DNA of 5,485 nt from an uncultured Bacteroidota bacterium (lineage in GTDB: Bacteria; Bacteroidota; Bacteroidia; Chitinophagales; Chitinophagaceae). The translations under genes and the position numbers were made by a program. Of the stretch, positions 4,787-5,485 are shown in pieces. The notes under the pieces were generated by a model. That model searched no databases. It was not told the origin of the DNA and was given only the letters and a program-made list of their open reading frames with translations. Each line of letters starts with the position of its first letter. Position 1 is the stretch's first letter. The DNA is taken from NCBI GenBank assembly GCA_903906615.1, contig CAIVKT010000120.1, forward strand, positions 1 through 5,485, written 5' to 3'.

Positions 4787-5389
4787 ATGCGCATCTTCCT
4801 CAACTCATTACTCGTTATCGTCTTGATCGGGCTTACTTCCTTCTCTTACAAGAAGAGCCTTATCGTTACCAGCTACGCCATCAAGGCCAATGGCTACATA
4901 CCTGTAAAATATACCTGCCTGGGCCAGGGGGCCAGCCCGCCGCTCAATATAGCCAACCTGCCAGCAGGAACCCGCTCACTGGCCGTGATCGTAGAAGATG
5001 TAGACTACACCCACTTCCTTGATAAGAAATATGTAGCCCCGCCCAAGACGGCAAAGAAAGGTAGCCAGGTAAAAAAAGTAAAGGCCGCACCTGTAGCACA
5101 GGCCGACACCTGCTACACCAACTGGCTCACGTGGAACATAGATACCGGTAGCTTTATACCTGAAAATTATAAAAATGATTTTGAGGGACTTAATACAGCC
5201 AACGCCCGTGGCTACATAGGCATGTGCGCATCAAAAGGGGCGCACCACATACACTTTAAAGTATATGCGCTCGATACAAAACTCAACCTTACCCGCAATG
5301 CCAGCAAAGCCGACCTGCTGAAAATAATGGAAGGCCATATATTGGGTTGGGGAGAGTTGGTGGCTTTGTATGATAAGGATTACAGGTAG
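4787..5389 (+). CDS. Exported PEBP (YbhB/YbcL) family protein with a Lys-rich insertion
   Basis: The ATG at 4787 gives 200 residues and starts directly with a signal peptide (Arg2, hydrophobic core 3-19). An upstream in-frame ATG at 4751 would add 12 residues ahead of it and is less likely. The phosphatidylethanolamine-binding fold is recognised by SPPL at 50-53 (S50, P51, P52, L53), 'LPAGTRSLAVIVED' from 58, 'NWLTWNI' at 112-118, a 'GYIGMCASKGAHHIHFKVYALD' block at 142-163, and a C-terminal 'H.LGWGELVALY' block from 184. The usual DPDAP ligand-site motif reads DVDYT (71-75). About 26 extra residues rich in Lys, Ala and Pro lie between it and NW. The biochemical role of bacterial family members is poorly known, and ligand binding is doubtful here. 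It is 78 bases downstream of the repressor gene with no clear promoter between, so co-transcription is plausible. The product should be periplasmic or membrane-anchored. Confidence 0.85.
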   Translation: MRIFLNSLLVIVLIGLTSFSYKKSLIVTSYAIKANGYIPVKYTCLGQGASPPLNIANLPAGTRSLAVIVEDVDYTHFLDKKYVAPPKTAKKGSQVKKVKAAPVAQADTCYTNWLTWNIDTGSFIPENYKNDFEGLNTANARGYIGMCASKGAHHIHFKVYALDTKLNLTRNASKADLLKIMEGHILGWGELVALYDKDYR

Positions 5390-5394
5390 TGATC

Positions 5395-5422
5395 TAAACC
5401 AAAATGGTTTACTTTTGGTTTA
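5395..5422. repeat. Ten-base perfect inverted repeat after the PEBP gene, with a competing inner hairpin
   Basis: TAAACCAAAA (5395-5404) and TTTTGGTTTA (5413-5422) are perfect inverted copies around an eight-base loop. The left arm can instead pair locally as AAACCA-aaa-TGGTTT (5396-5410). The repeat starts six bases after the PEBP stop codon, and its right arm contains the -33 element of the next promoter. It could end the upstream transcript, serve as an operator for the downstream gene, or both. Confidence 0.6.
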
Positions 5423-5445
5423 CCCTTCACTAAGAAGTATTTTTG
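5414..5445 (+). promoter_or_regulatory. Bacteroidota promoter (TTTG-N20-TATTTTTG) of the right-edge gene
   Basis: TTTG (5414-5417) and TATTTTTG (5438-5445) are 20 bases apart and match the consensus fully. The -7 element ends 16 bases before the ATG at 5462, predicting a leader of about 10 nt. The -33 lies inside the right arm of the inverted repeat at 5395-5422. Confidence 0.65.
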
Positions 5446-5461
5446 CACAAATACTATATAG

Positions 5462-5485
5462 ATGACCCTTGCCAGCCGGATAAAA
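5462..5485 (+). CDS. Start of an unidentified gene (first eight codons; continues past the right edge)
   Basis: An ATG at 5462 opens a frame reading MTLASRIK to the window end. The only support is its position 16 bases after a consensus -7 element, the same spacing as at mntH and the DtxR-family gene. Eight residues are too few to name a family. The sequence lacks a signal peptide start, so a cytoplasmic product is more likely. Confidence 0.45.

Noticed and set aside
2566..5399. 12-base direct repeat AGTGATCTAAAC at 2566-2577 and 5388-5399, considered as element ends or attachment sites
   Set aside because: About one 12-base match is expected by chance in a window this size. The flanks differ, one copy overlaps a stop codon, and no integrase or transposase lies between.
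1..5485. CRISPR array, tRNA or rRNA gene, prophage or defence system
   Set aside because: No regularly spaced repeats, no tRNA-like or rRNA-like sequence, and no gene of a phage, nuclease or defence family was found. The gene content fits ordinary chromosome.

Overview
The window looks like a stretch of chromosome from a member of the Bacteroidota, probably a Chitinophagaceae-like soil or freshwater bacterium. Three things point there. A secreted protein ends in a type IX secretion (Por) C-terminal sorting domain. Several genes are preceded by the Bacteroidota promoter pattern TTTG, about 20 bases, TAnnTTTG. Shine-Dalgarno sequences are weak or absent. The Ig-like repeats ending in 'V.PG.....Y.....SC' are also typical of Chitinophagaceae surface proteins, and the genes use ATA for isoleucine freely. 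The taxonomic call is inference.

Left part (1-1104, all on the minus strand): the first 208 codons of an unrecognised secreted coiled-coil protein run off the left edge. Upstream of it lies a 119-residue unrecognised protein with a hydrophobic N-terminus. A hairpin with a T-run separates the two, and the first has its own -7 element.

Middle (1278-2484, plus strand): a clear promoter, a 358-residue secreted protein with three Ig-like domains and a sorting domain, and a strong intrinsic terminator. The 199-base gap to the next, convergent gene holds two further hairpins and a tandem CTTTGCG array.

Right part (2627-5389): a divergent pair made of an Nramp-type Mn2+/Fe2+ importer (mntH, minus) and a DtxR/MntR-family metal-dependent repressor (plus). 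They share a 120-base control region with opposed promoters and a DtxR-box-like inverted repeat between them. The simplest reading is a manganese/iron homeostasis module in which the repressor with bound metal shuts off the importer and perhaps itself. Downstream on the plus strand, probably in the same transcript, is an exported PEBP (YbhB/YbcL) family protein with an unusual lysine-rich insertion. The window ends with a good promoter and the first eight codons of another plus-strand gene.

No RNA gene, insertion sequence, CRISPR array or phage gene is visible, and no gene-free stretch exceeds 300 bases. Most of the window is ordinary chromosome. The points most worth a second look are the mntH/dtxR control region, the very short predicted leaders, the divergent PEBP protein and several unexplained palindromes.
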